From positions 1 to 8,944 of the forward strand of contig JBBSEX010000085.1 in NCBI GenBank assembly GCA_038239345.1: DNA of 8,944 nucleotides, given 5' to 3'. The stretch is from JBBSEX01 sp038239345 (GTDB taxonomy: Bacteria; Acidobacteriota; Terriglobia; Bryobacterales; Bryobacteraceae). The notes below the pieces were generated by a model that had not been told where the DNA came from, searched no databases, and saw only the letters and a program-made list of their open reading frames with translations. The position numbers and the translations under genes are program-made. Numbering within the stretch: position 1 is the stretch's first letter; every line of letters begins with the position of its first letter. Shown one piece after another: positions 1 through 7,895 of this stretch.

Positions 1-1
1 T

Positions 2-2443
2 AACGACCACATCAATCTGTACGGCTTTTGGAACGAGACGACCTTCCTTACTAAGAGCGGCGATGTCGGCATGGTTCTCAGTGTTCCCGGTGTGGACTAC
101 GAAAGTCTCGACCGCTCGGAACAGGAGTATGCGGTGAAGCGCTTGGAGGCTGCACTCAAAGCATTTGGCCCAGGCTTCCATGTTTACCAGTACCTCTTCA
201 AATCGAACTGCCCCGACATACCGTTCGCAACCTATGACGACCCTATTGTCGAAGCAGCTATCGACCAGCGCCGGAAGTTCTTTGAAGCCAAGCGCGATCA
301 ACTTTATCAGGTTGAAATCTTCTACTGCATTCTGCTCGAAGGCACCAGGTCGAAGACCGGTGTGGCCGCGGCGCTCGCGCACCTTTTCCGCGATACCGCT
401 GGTGCGGTTGGCGAACTAAGAGCACAGTTCACCAACGACAGCATGAAGACGCTTTTGCGCGCGCATATCGAGCGCGACGTTCTACGGCTCGACCAGCATG
501 TGCAAGCATTCGCTCGCCAGCTAGCGGATTTCATGCAAATCGAGATCTTGAATCGGCAGGGACAGTTCACCTTCTTCCGACGGTTGCTGAATTACGACGA
601 CTGGCGCATTGCCGGCAGACCACAGTCCACGCAGTTTCTCGACTATCAGGTCGTCAACTCCAATATCGAAGCCGAACGCGATCATCTGCGTGTAGGCGAT
701 CACATCGTTCGCGTGCTGACGATGAAAGAGGCCATCACAGAGACTCGGCCCCTGGTGCTGGACAGTTTGTTGAAGATCCCGGCTAAGTTCTATGTGGTCA
801 CGGAGTGGACGCCGCTCCCCGCGGACAAAGCCCGCAAAGAAGTGAATAAGCGCCGCCGCCACTTCAATGTGTCCAAAACAGGGTTTGTCTCGCAGATGGG
901 CAACGACGCCAAGCAGACGAACCCGCGCGATGTGCTGGTGGACGAGTCCAAGCAGGCCGACATTGAGAATCTTGGCGATTGCCTGCGCGACCTGGGCGAC
1001 GGCCAATCGCTTGGCGAGTTCTCGTTGACGATTGTGCTGTATGGCCGCTCAAAGACTGACTTGGAGCAGCTCGTGGCCGAGTTTACTGGGATTTTCACCA
1101 ACGCTGACGGAAACCTGTTTTCGGAGACTTACAACCAGCTCAACGCTTATTTTGCCACTGTGCCGGGCAACTATGCGTTAAACCTCCGCCAACTGTACTT
1201 GCTGAACACGAACTACGCCGACCTGTCTTTTCTGTTCACGATCCTTCAGGGCGAAAAGACGAACGCGCATCTCGGCACGGAGTACCTGGCTGTACTCGAA
1301 ACGGACAACAGCACGCCATACTTTCTCAACCTGCATACCAGCGACGTTGCCCATACGCTGATTCTCGGGATGAGCGGGAGTGGTAAATCGTACTTCTGCA
1401 ATTTCCTGCTCCAGAACGCGCAGAAGTACAAGCCGCTGACTTTCATCTTTGATATCGGCGGCAGCTTCAAGTCGCTTACGACGATATTCAGGGGCTCGTA
1501 CCTCAACGTTGGCCAGGAGGCGCGGGATTTCACCATCAACCCATTCTCCCTGCCCCAGACGAAAGAGAATCTGCAATTTCTCTTCAGCTTCTTCCGCGTG
1601 CTCATTGAGGGGAACGAGCAACGTTACCGGCTCGACTTCAAGGAGGAACGCCGCCTTTGGAATGCGATCGAGCGCATCTACGTGCTGGAGCCCAGCCAAC
1701 GCACGATCTCAAACTTTGCCAACATCATCGGCGAGTTGAAAGAACGCCTGCACCGCTGGACGCGTGGTGGACAGTACGGTTTTCTTTTCGACAACGCGGA
1801 AGACACGCTTTCCTTCTCCTGTTTTCAGACGTTCAATTTTCACGGTTGGAATGATGCGCCGGAGGTTTTAGAGCCGCTGCTGTTCTACGTTCTGCACCGC
1901 GCATCGAATGAAATTACCGACCCGAACAAGCTCGCCACCTTCAAGATCTTCCTGCTCGACGAGGCGTGGCTCTTCATCAAGAATGAGACGATCCGCAACT
2001 ACGTGGTGCAGGCGCAGAAGACCTGGCGCAAGCACAAGGCGGCAATGATCCTTGCGACACAATCCATCAAAGAGCTTGAGGAATCGGGACTGCTTGCGAT
2101 AGTGGCCGAGAGTTGCCCTACAAAAATCTTCCTGGCCAACCCGGACATGAACCGTGAAGTTTATTGCGAGGCGTTTCATCTGAACGACACGGAACTGGAC
2201 CTTATCGGCGGCCTTGTTCCACCGGGTCAGATGCTGATTCGGAAGGCGCAGACCTCAAAGAAGGTGCATTTGAACGTCGATTCGGTCTCGCACTGGATGG
2301 CGACCAACAACGCCCGCGACAACCTCAAGAAGCAGGAGTATTTCGACCGCTTCGGTTTTGCTGATGGGCTTCGACATCTTGCCGAAGAGTATCCATTCCA
2401 GCCGCGCGCGCTGGCCACATCAACCGTCAACACTAACCGCTAA
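2..2443 (+). CDS. virB4: VirB4/TrbE-family T4SS ATPase (5' partial)
   Basis: This is the large cytoplasmic ATPase of the conjugative T4SS, which drives pilus assembly and substrate transfer at the inner membrane. The frame is open from base 2, so the N-terminus lies outside the window; the first in-frame ATG (base 71) is internal, because residues before it (ending in LTKSGDVG) already look like VirB4. About 813 residues are visible. Counting from base 2, Walker A is GMSGSGKS at residues 456-463, Walker B is the hydrophobic run ending in D653-E654 (FLLDEAW), and an ATQS motif has Gln at about 687. An NPF motif follows the Walker A region, as is usual in TrbE/VirB4. The N-terminal half is the CagE/TrbE/VirB domain. 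Family members are usually about 800-870 residues, so only a few dozen are missing. It ends 13 bases before virB9, and its stop codon overlaps the virB9 ribosome binding site. Family assignment is very secure; TrbE versus VirB4 naming is a matter of convention. Confidence 0.97.
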   Translation, partial: NDHINLYGFWNETTFLTKSGDVGMVLSVPGVDYESLDRSEQEYAVKRLEAALKAFGPGFHVYQYLFKSNCPDIPFATYDDPIVEAAIDQRRKFFEAKRDQLYQVEIFYCILLEGTRSKTGVAAALAHLFRDTAGAVGELRAQFTNDSMKTLLRAHIERDVLRLDQHVQAFARQLADFMQIEILNRQGQFTFFRRLLNYDDWRIAGRPQSTQFLDYQVVNSNIEAERDHLRVGDHIVRVLTMKEAITETRPLVLDSLLKIPAKFYVVTEWTPLPADKARKEVNKRRRHFNVSKTGFVSQMGNDAKQTNPRDVLVDESKQADIENLGDCLRDLGDGQSLGEFSLTIVLYGRSKTDLEQLVAEFTGIFTNADGNLFSETYNQLNAYFATVPGNYALNLRQLYLLNTNYADLSFLFTILQGEKTNAHLGTEYLAVLETDNSTPYFLNLHTSDVAHTLILGMSGSGKSYFCNFLLQNAQKYKPLTFIFDIGGSFKSLTTIFRGSYLNVGQEARDFTINPFSLPQTKENLQFLFSFFRVLIEGNEQRYRLDFKEERRLWNAIERIYVLEPSQRTISNFANIIGELKERLHRWTRGGQYGFLFDNAEDTLSFSCFQTFNFHGWNDAPEVLEPLLFYVLHRASNEITDPNKLATFKIFLLDEAWLFIKNETIRNYVVQAQKTWRKHKAAMILATQSIKELEESGLLAIVAESCPTKIFLANPDMNREVYCEAFHLNDTELDLIGGLVPPGQMLIRKAQTSKKVHLNVDSVSHWMATNNARDNLKKQEYFDRFGFADGLRHLAEEYPFQPRALATSTVNTNR

Positions 2444-2456
2444 GGAGACCAATGCT

Positions 2457-3218
2457 ATGCGACTTATGATCGTTAATCTTGTTCTAGTTGTTTCCTCCAT
2501 CGGTGCCATGGCACAGGATTCTGCGCGCACGGTGCAGTATCACTCGCAGGACATCGTTGCGATCCACGCCAAGATCAAATACACAACCCTGATCGAACTG
2601 CCCACGACCGAGAAGATCATGCAGGCCGCCACCGGCGACAAGGACTTCTGGATTGTGGATGTGGTGGGTAACTTCTGCTTCGTACATCCGGCGAAACAAG
2701 GCATCAGCTCCAACTTGAATCTGATTACGGACAAGGGCAACATCTACAGTTTCACCCTCCAGGACATCTCTGCCACTCCGGCAAGCCCCGATTTGAAGGT
2801 GATCGTCGAGCCCGCCGACCGCTCGGCGATTGTGGCCGCGAGCGGCCCCGCGCAGTTCGTACCCGCCGCGCAGCTCGAACAGTCGAAACAGCAGGTTGCC
2901 GCACTGCAATCGCATGTCGAGCAGGCGGTGGATGAGTACAAGAGCGCCTATCCGACACGGCTCAAATTCGACTATGTCTACAAGGCGAACCAGGCGCCGT
3001 TCGATATTCAATCGATCTATCACGACGACAAGTTCACCTACATCAAGACGAACGCGCCCGAAAAGTTCAGCGTCTACGAGATGAAGGACGGCCGGCCCAA
3101 CCTCGTCACTTATGACCTCCGGGAGGGGACTTACATCATCCCGAAGGTGATGGACGATGGATATGTGGAACTGGGTAAGAAGCGGATGGAATTCACGCGC
3201 AAGGGATCAGCGTCATGA
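2457..3218 (+). CDS. virB9: VirB9/TrbG-like outer-membrane core complex protein
   Basis: A 253-residue periplasmic protein of the T4SS core complex, expected to assemble with VirB10 (and VirB7 where present) into the outer-membrane ring. The chosen ATG at 2457 follows TAAGGAG (2441-2447), which overlaps the virB4 stop, and opens a clear Sec signal peptide with likely cleavage after A19 (GAMA|QD). An in-frame ATG at 2358 lies inside virB4, and an ATG at 2452 leads only to a short dead frame. The N-terminal domain shows GDKDFWIV and later SSNLNLITDKGNIYSF, matching the VirB9 pattern of GD..W followed by TNL.(I/V).T...Y.F.L. A charged, Gln-rich probable coiled coil near residues 138-160 replaces the usual linker. 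The C-terminal domain carries YHDDKFTYIKT, the family's 'F.D..TYI' strand. The mature protein has one Cys, C74. Its stop overlaps the virB10 start (ATGA), implying translational coupling. TrbG is the equivalent RP4 name. Confidence 0.93.
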   Translation: MRLMIVNLVLVVSSIGAMAQDSARTVQYHSQDIVAIHAKIKYTTLIELPTTEKIMQAATGDKDFWIVDVVGNFCFVHPAKQGISSNLNLITDKGNIYSFTLQDISATPASPDLKVIVEPADRSAIVAASGPAQFVPAAQLEQSKQQVAALQSHVEQAVDEYKSAYPTRLKFDYVYKANQAPFDIQSIYHDDKFTYIKTNAPEKFSVYEMKDGRPNLVTYDLREGTYIIPKVMDDGYVELGKKRMEFTRKGSAS

Positions 3219-4546
3219 CCGAGAACGTCTTCACTCCCCACACCGAAGCGCAGACCAAACCGCAGGCCGAGCCGGCGCTGCGGCACACCTTGGAGCAGCC
3301 CAAGGGCGTGTTGCAAAAGAACCTCAAGACCTTCGTTTATCTGGGTGCGGCATTGCTCGTGATTGTGGCGGCTCTATTCAGCTCGTCCGGCAAGAAGACG
3401 CCCTCGCAGCAGGCCGCCGCCAAAGGGCAAGCGCCGCAACCCACGTTGCAGGACAACACCGACAACAACGTTCAGGAGTTTAAGAACCAGCTTCAGGCCC
3501 AGCGTCAGAAAGAACAGCAGGCAACAATGGCCGCCGCAGCAATGGGAGATCCGGCGCTTGCGTCTGCGACGCCCGCGCAACAGGCCGCCGCCGGGGCCTT
3601 CGGCCCGTCCGGCGTTGCCGTTCCCTGCATTCCGGGCCGGCCTTGCCCGCAAGGACAACAGGGCAACATGCAAATGCAAGTCAGTCCCGAGCAACAACAG
3701 TCGCAGCTCATTGCCGCGAAAGAACGGGAACGGATTGACAACTCCCGTTTCGCTTCCAACCTTGTGTACGCCGAACAACAGCAACCGCAACAGCAATCAC
3801 AAAGCCAGATGATGCCTGCTCAGTATGAGAATAACGAGCGCCAGGCAAAAAGTAGTCTCATCGCTCCACGATCGGGAAAAGTGGAACAAGAGGAGTCGCC
3901 CGGAGGCTATAAGCGGCCACTGGAAGCCGACATTGATTCGGCCACCGGCCAGCCTTACCTCGTCTATGAGGATTCGGTCCTCGACACGGTTCTGATGAAC
4001 CGCCTGGATGGAGACGCCGTCGGACCGGTCAAAGTCCTCGTCTCCAATCCGTTGTATTCGCACGACCATCAACACGTCATCATCCCGGAAGGAACGGTTG
4101 TCTTGGGCGAAGCAAAGAAGATTGGAGCAGCAGGCTTCGGCCAACAACGTCGGATGGCCGTTGTCTTTCACCGCCTAATTATGCCGGACGGTTACTCCGT
4201 CGATCTCGACCAGTTCCGCGGCCTCGACCAGATCGGAGAGGAAGGGCTGAAGGACAAGGTCAATAACCACTACCTTCAAATCTACGGCACCTCGATCGCT
4301 CTGGGCGTGGTCGCTGGAGCGAGCGAGATCACACAAGGTGGCGGCACCATTACCACGAGCGGCTCGCAGGCATTCACCAATGGGACTGCGGGCAGTGTTT
4401 CGCAGTCCGCAACCACGATCCTTGACCGCTTCATGCAGATACCTCCCACCATCACAATTCGGGAGGGCCACCGCGTGAAAGTGTATTTCACGCAGGACTT
4501 GCTGCTGCCTGCGTACTCCAACCACACCATTCCACAAACGTTTTGA
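3215..4546 (+). CDS. virB10: VirB10/TrbI-like T4SS core channel protein
   Basis: A 443-residue protein that in this family spans from the inner membrane to the outer membrane and lines the core channel. A short cytoplasmic N-terminus is followed by one membrane helix at about residues 39-56, then a long low-complexity periplasmic linker (about 60-215) rich in Gln and Ala, where many homologues are Pro-rich. The linker contains two Cys, C138 and C144 (CX5C). The C-terminal third is the conserved TrbI/VirB10 beta-barrel domain: GTVVLGEAKKIG, then RRMAVVFHRLIMPDG, then a hydrophobic GTSIALGVVAGA segment fitting the outer-membrane antenna helix, and near the end REGHRVKVYFTQDLLLP. The ATG at 3215 overlaps the virB9 stop by four bases, with AAGGGA (3202-3207) upstream. 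Length matches TrbI (about 430-460). Assignment is secure. Confidence 0.95.
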   Translation: MTENVFTPHTEAQTKPQAEPALRHTLEQPKGVLQKNLKTFVYLGAALLVIVAALFSSSGKKTPSQQAAAKGQAPQPTLQDNTDNNVQEFKNQLQAQRQKEQQATMAAAAMGDPALASATPAQQAAAGAFGPSGVAVPCIPGRPCPQGQQGNMQMQVSPEQQQSQLIAAKERERIDNSRFASNLVYAEQQQPQQQSQSQMMPAQYENNERQAKSSLIAPRSGKVEQEESPGGYKRPLEADIDSATGQPYLVYEDSVLDTVLMNRLDGDAVGPVKVLVSNPLYSHDHQHVIIPEGTVVLGEAKKIGAAGFGQQRRMAVVFHRLIMPDGYSVDLDQFRGLDQIGEEGLKDKVNNHYLQIYGTSIALGVVAGASEITQGGGTITTSGSQAFTNGTAGSVSQSATTILDRFMQIPPTITIREGHRVKVYFTQDLLLPAYSNHTIPQTF

Positions 4547-4558
4547 GGAGGTTTTTCG

Positions 4559-4857
4559 ATGCGAACAGTGGCCCTCTGCCTCTTACTCCTATCGACTCCG
4601 TCGTTGCCGGCTGTCAGGGCAAAGCGGAAAAGGTGAAGAAGCTGATGGATCAGTACAACGCCGAATACCCGGCCTATGCCAAAGACTGTGTCGATCCGGA
4701 GACCGCCGGATCAGCAAGACTTCTGACAGGAGAGAAGCTGGCTCAGGAAGAGATGGCGACTCTTGAAGCCAGGAAGAAAGAACGAGACGCACGGTGCAAG
4801 CCACAGGCCGACCGTCTTGCAGAAATCCAAAGACAGATTCTTGCTGCACAGCAATAA
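4559..4857 (+). pseudogene. Small secreted protein or lipoprotein gene, apparently frame-disrupted
   Basis: A near-ideal ribosome binding site (GAGGAGG, 4546-4552) precedes ATG 4559. That frame encodes a classic export signal, MRTVALCLLLLSTPSLPAVRA, but stops at TGA 4634-4636 after 25 residues. An open frame one base behind (-1) continues to TAA 4855-4857 with plausible protein: Lys/Glu/Gln-rich, helical, with AEKVKKLMDQYNAEYPAY and two later Cys (DCVDPE and ARCKPQ). Around the crossover the second frame reads VVAGC (Cys codon 4612-4614), a fair lipobox if joined to the hydrophobic stretch. A joined product would be about 95-100 residues. The second frame can be opened at TTG 4543, but that codon overlaps the Shine-Dalgarno and gives no signal peptide. 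I infer one missing base (mutation or sequence error) or, less likely, -1 frameshifting; I see no good slippery heptamer. Reinitiation at GTG 4633 overlapping the TGA is another option. Its place between virB10 and virB5 suits an accessory T4SS lipoprotein, but I do not recognise the family. Confidence 0.6.
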
Positions 4858-4912
4858 CGCGGTATCGCTGTAAAAGCACGCCCACACCAACCGCAGACGA
4901 AAGGACAAGCCA

Positions 4913-5794
4913 GTGAAGAGACTACTCCTTACCGCACTCGCCATCGGACTTGCGACGGCCCTCCAACCCGCCGCGCACGCGCAATTCGGTTCCGGCATCG
5001 TCTACGATCCCACGCAGTCGGCTCACGCCGTTGTGCAGATCGAACACGAAGAACAATCAATCTCCAACCAATTCCAGCAGATCGAGCAGGGCCAACAAAT
5101 CTTCACCAACACTGTCAAGATCGCGACGACGGCGCTACAAGCCTACAACGTAGCCAAGCAGCAGTACCAACTCGTGCACCAGATGATCCTTGCACCGTCC
5201 ATGCTCTATCAGCGGTTTCTCTCTCCCACCTCCGACCTGAGAATGCTGCAACAAATCTCGAATACCTACGGCAACTCGATGGGGTGGCTTAATTCCGCGA
5301 ATACGGGAACCGGGGCCGCAGCCTCGTACCAGCAAGTGAGCGTGCCCAATACCAACAACATGATTCCTGGCTACAGCACCGCAAGTGTTGCCGGGCAACT
5401 GCAGATTGCCGCGCAGGGAGCCACGGTGGACCTCGGTGATTCCGTCATGACCAATAACCTGCAAATGCTCGGGACGATGCGAGCCAATCAGGCGGCAAGG
5501 CAGACCGACATAGCTAACCTGGAGAGCTCGACACAAAGCCAGGATTCATCCCAGCAGACCATCATGGCTACGCTCCAGCGCATCAATCAAGCCCTGCTTT
5601 TGCAATTGCGCACCCAGCAGGACGCAAACCAGGTTAACGCCAATCTTGCCCTACAGCAGATCGTTGCCCAAAAGCAGCAGCAAGACGCGATGAAGTCGGC
5701 ATTCCGCGACTCGTCGGGATATGAAAGCTATTACAACGCCAACATCACCACAACCAGCAGCGGCGCAGCGAATCTGCTCACGCAAGCGTACTGA
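4913..5794 (+). CDS. trbJ: VirB5/TrbJ-like periplasmic or pilus-associated protein
   Basis: A 293-residue exported protein. It starts at GTG 4913, preceded by AAAGGA (4900-4905) seven bases upstream, and opens with a strong signal peptide (MKRLLLTALAIGLATAL...) probably cleaved after AHA at residue 23. Directly after cleavage comes FGSGIVYDPTQSAHAV, the N-terminal signature of TrbJ proteins (a VYDPTNYA-like motif). The rest is mostly Gln- and Asn-rich helix with heptad character, both near the N-terminus and near residues 200-260, again typical of TrbJ/VirB5. Family members are periplasmic and associate with the pilus tip or with mating-pair formation. It lies between the small secreted gene (55-base gap) and virB6, the same neighbour order as trbJ and trbL in RP4. 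VirB5/TrbJ proteins diverge strongly, so the call rests on the N-terminal motif, the architecture and the context. Confidence 0.86.
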   Translation: MKRLLLTALAIGLATALQPAAHAQFGSGIVYDPTQSAHAVVQIEHEEQSISNQFQQIEQGQQIFTNTVKIATTALQAYNVAKQQYQLVHQMILAPSMLYQRFLSPTSDLRMLQQISNTYGNSMGWLNSANTGTGAAASYQQVSVPNTNNMIPGYSTASVAGQLQIAAQGATVDLGDSVMTNNLQMLGTMRANQAARQTDIANLESSTQSQDSSQQTIMATLQRINQALLLQLRTQQDANQVNANLALQQIVAQKQQQDAMKSAFRDSSGYESYYNANITTTSSGAANLLTQAY

Positions 5795-5839
5795 GTTAGG
5801 CAAACGGAAATAAGCGGAAGAAAGCAAGAGGTGAGCAAC

Positions 5840-6697
5840 ATGGGTCAGGGTCTCTTCGACTTTATCGCTCAGGCGTGCCAATCGCTGGCAGCTACGGCGG
5901 CACCCTCCATTACCGCGATAGGGATTCACATCGTCCTTGCACTCGCAACCATCATGCTGGTTTGGTTCGGCGTAAAGGAGGCGCTGGCATCGGCGCACGG
6001 CGAGGCCGGCTTCAGCTTGGGGAGGTTCCTCAACCTCTTCATGCTGCTCACCTTCGCCTACGCGATGGTGAACTACTACGACAGCTCCATCCCTGGACTC
6101 GGCTTTTCCATCAAGGGTTTCATCGACGGCGGCACAACCAATCTGGTCAGCGTGATCGGGTCGGACGGTTCCACCACCATGCTGAACGAGATCCACGCGG
6201 CATCGTCGAAGACAGGGCCGTCGCTGCTGACCAGCATTATGTCGCCGTACTACTCCATTGTGTACTTTGTCGTGCAGTTCCTTTTGGCAGTCCTCGCGGC
6301 GATCGTTTCGGCCATTATTGCCTACGGCGCCATCGCGGCAACAATCGTGGGATTACTCGGGCCGATCTTCATTCCGTTTCTTGTCTTCGACAAGCTGGAT
6401 TGGTTGTTCTGGGGATGGCTCAAAGCGTATCTCGGATTCAGCTTTTATAAGGTCATCGCCGCAGCCACGATGAATGTGTTGGCTCATGTTCTGACGAACT
6501 ATTACATCCAGCTTGGCCAGAGCATTTCGGACCCGTCGACGATGGTCGAGACGTTGCCGCTTCTGATCCTTCTCGTGCTTGTCAACATCTACATTCTCTT
6601 CAAAATTCCGGCCATGTCGCACAGCTTATTCGGCGGCGGAGGCGGACACGACGGAGGTCTGGGTGTGGTCGCGATGGCAGTGCGGGCCGCGATGTAA
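5840..6697 (+). CDS. virB6: VirB6/TrbL-like polytopic inner-membrane protein
   Basis: A 285-residue membrane protein of the inner-membrane complex, needed for substrate passage. I chose ATG 5840 because GAGGTGA (5828-5834) sits five bases before it; a GTG at 5831 in the same frame would add three residues but has a poorer upstream site. Hydrophobic segments lie at about residues 24-45, 62-79, 138-161, 163-183, 203-220 and 238-256. The central loop (about 80-137) would be periplasmic. The motif GLLGPIFIPFLVFDKLDWLFWGWLKAYLG (shown in part at 171-199) matches the conserved G-P...F...LFWGW region of VirB6/TrbL. The tail is Gly-rich (a GGGGGH run, residues 265-270). At 285 residues it is close to Agrobacterium VirB6 and much shorter than RP4 TrbL, which carries a long soluble tail. 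It follows trbJ by 45 bases. Confidence 0.9.
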   Translation: MGQGLFDFIAQACQSLAATAAPSITAIGIHIVLALATIMLVWFGVKEALASAHGEAGFSLGRFLNLFMLLTFAYAMVNYYDSSIPGLGFSIKGFIDGGTTNLVSVIGSDGSTTMLNEIHAASSKTGPSLLTSIMSPYYSIVYFVVQFLLAVLAAIVSAIIAYGAIAATIVGLLGPIFIPFLVFDKLDWLFWGWLKAYLGFSFYKVIAAATMNVLAHVLTNYYIQLGQSISDPSTMVETLPLLILLVLVNIYILFKIPAMSHSLFGGGGGHDGGLGVVAMAVRAAM

Positions 6698-6698
6698 A

Positions 6699-6711
6699 CC
6701 CCGTCAAGGGG
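6699..6711 (+). promoter_or_regulatory. Small hairpin covering the virB8 ribosome binding site
   Basis: CCCC (6699-6702) just after the virB6 stop can pair with GGGG (6708-6711), leaving a five-base loop. The GGGG is the heart of the AAGGGGA Shine-Dalgarno of virB8 (6706-6712). Ribosomes finishing virB6 would melt this pairing, so it could couple virB8 translation to virB6. The stem is only four pairs, so this is tentative. Confidence 0.25.
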
Positions 6712-6720
6712 ACGCAAGAA

Positions 6721-7437
6721 ATGAGGTTAGAGATGAACGCAGAGACGGACAGGATGAACGCAGAAGCAAAAGCCACCCCCGAGATTACTCGCGCCGCGGA
6801 ACGCTACTTGGAGCAGTACGGCGATCCGCTGGTGATGAATACCTATTTGAAGGTGACCATCCTTGTTCTTGCCGCTCTGTGCCTCACCCTGGACGGACTG
6901 ACATACAAGAGTCAGAAGGCGCTCGCTGACATGCACCCACTGATTGTGCGGATTAACGATGTGGGTCACGCGGAAGCGATCGACTATCGCAACTTCCAGT
7001 ACCGCCCGCAGGAGGCCGAGAACAAGTATTACCTCACCCGCTGGGCGGAACTGTATTTCAGCCGCAATCGGTTCACCATCGACCGCGATCAAACACAGTC
7101 GCTCTACTTCCTCAACAGCGACGTGCAGCGCGCCGTAATCGACCGGGAACGCAAGGACAACAGCGTTCAGAACTACGTCAAAGACAGCACGCTACCGTAT
7201 GTCGATATCGAGATCCAGAACGTCATCCTTGATGACCTGCGACAGTCGCCGTATTCGGCTCGCATCGAGTTCGAGAAGGTGTACACGAACCCAGCGGATC
7301 ATAGCGAAGTCAAGCGGGAGCGATGGACTGCCAGCGTCACCTATGTCTTCCGCGAGAACGTGAAGAACAATGAACTGGCCGTGAACCCCCTCGGTCTGAC
7401 CATCGTCCGCTTCCGGGCCGACCAGGCATTCAGCTAA
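6721..7437 (+). CDS. virB8: VirB8/TrbF-like inner-membrane T4SS assembly factor
   Basis: A 238-residue bitopic inner-membrane protein; VirB8/TrbF proteins act as a dimerising periplasmic scaffold contacting VirB6, VirB9 and VirB10. It has a short cytoplasmic N-terminus, one membrane helix at about residues 43-58 (YLKVTILVLAALCLTL) and a periplasmic NTF2-like domain of about 180 residues. Supporting features are AIDYRNFQYRPQEAE, a helix-rich YYLTRWAELYFSRNRF segment, and near the C-terminus VNPLGLTIVRFRADQAF, which matches the family's NPLG....YR motif. Start ATG 6721 has AAGGGGA eight bases upstream; ATG 6733 in the same frame is an alternative. The gene lies 23 bases after virB6. In RP4 trbF sits between trbE and trbG, so its place after trbL is a rearrangement. 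No tight gene follows; the operon appears to pause here. Confidence 0.9.
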   Translation: MRLEMNAETDRMNAEAKATPEITRAAERYLEQYGDPLVMNTYLKVTILVLAALCLTLDGLTYKSQKALADMHPLIVRINDVGHAEAIDYRNFQYRPQEAENKYYLTRWAELYFSRNRFTIDRDQTQSLYFLNSDVQRAVIDRERKDNSVQNYVKDSTLPYVDIEIQNVILDDLRQSPYSARIEFEKVYTNPADHSEVKRERWTASVTYVFRENVKNNELAVNPLGLTIVRFRADQAFS

Positions 7438-7832
7438 GGAATTATCGACCCGTCCAGAGGCTTATTCATGTCCTTTCATGCTGCCAATCCGGCTGGCTTT
7501 TCCCACCTGTCGCCGTGCTTGGTGGGGCGAGCAAACAAGAGCCTTCCGACGCGCTACAGCCGTGGCGATCTACTGCCTCTTTGCAGTGGACATGCCTGCT
7601 CGAATCGGGCTGCGGTCGCGGCGGACTTCTTTCGCCAAGACGCAGATGAGAACTTTGCCCTGGAGCGTGTCTGCCGTTATGTATCCCGCCTTTGTTCGGG
7701 CACCGCTTCGGGGCTTTTCCTGCGCCCGGCGGCGCTCGGTCTTCTGCTTCGCGTTCCGCGCCCCTTCGGGGTCATGGTTCCTCCCAAAACAAGTTTGAGA
7801 ACTACGGCAAAGAACGCCGTGCAAACTTCTTT

Positions 7833-7880
7833 CGGGTCCCTCCCAGAAAGCAGACCTTCGGCACTTGGGAGCCGGGCCCG
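7833..7880 (+). repeat. Long imperfect stem-loop upstream of ssb
   Basis: The arm 7833-7845 (CGGGTCCCTCCCA) pairs with 7866-7880 (TGGGAGCCGGGCCCG): six perfect pairs next to a 20-base loop, a two-base CC bulge (7872-7873), then seven more pairs including one T-G. It has no T-run, so it is not a standard terminator. The right arm also contains CGGGCCCG, a self-palindrome that could compete. The candidate ssb -35 element overlaps the inner part of this arm. Confidence 0.6.
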
Positions 7881-7893
7881 CTCGCTCTATGGT
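7865..7893 (+). promoter_or_regulatory. Candidate sigma70-type promoter for ssb
   Basis: TTGGGA (7865-7870) and TATGGT (7888-7893) are separated by exactly 17 bases and each match 4 of 6 bases of the TTGACA/TATAAT consensus. Transcription would begin near 7900, giving a leader of about 37 bases before the ssb ATG. This is a sequence match only; such pairs arise by chance. Confidence 0.35.
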
Positions 7894-7895
7894 GC

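Noticed and set aside
3374..3796. Minus-strand open frame opposite virB10
   Set aside because: Leu/Arg/Gly-rich shadow produced by the Gln-codon-rich linker on the + strand.
3475..3830. Possible tandem DNA repeat (CAA/CAG-rich)
   Set aside because: It reflects Gln-rich coding in the VirB10 linker; the units are irregular and there is no fixed period.
5651..6196. 181-residue minus-strand frame across the trbJ/virB6 junction
   Set aside because: It lies opposite two well-supported genes and has no motif or ribosome binding site.
7483..7501. GCCA-TGGC stem followed by TTTT after virB8, as an intrinsic terminator
   Set aside because: Only four base pairs with a seven-base loop; too weak to call.
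7478..7798. 106-residue + strand frame in the gap
   Set aside because: Arg/Cys/Trp-rich composition unlike the neighbours, no good ribosome binding site and no recognisable motif.
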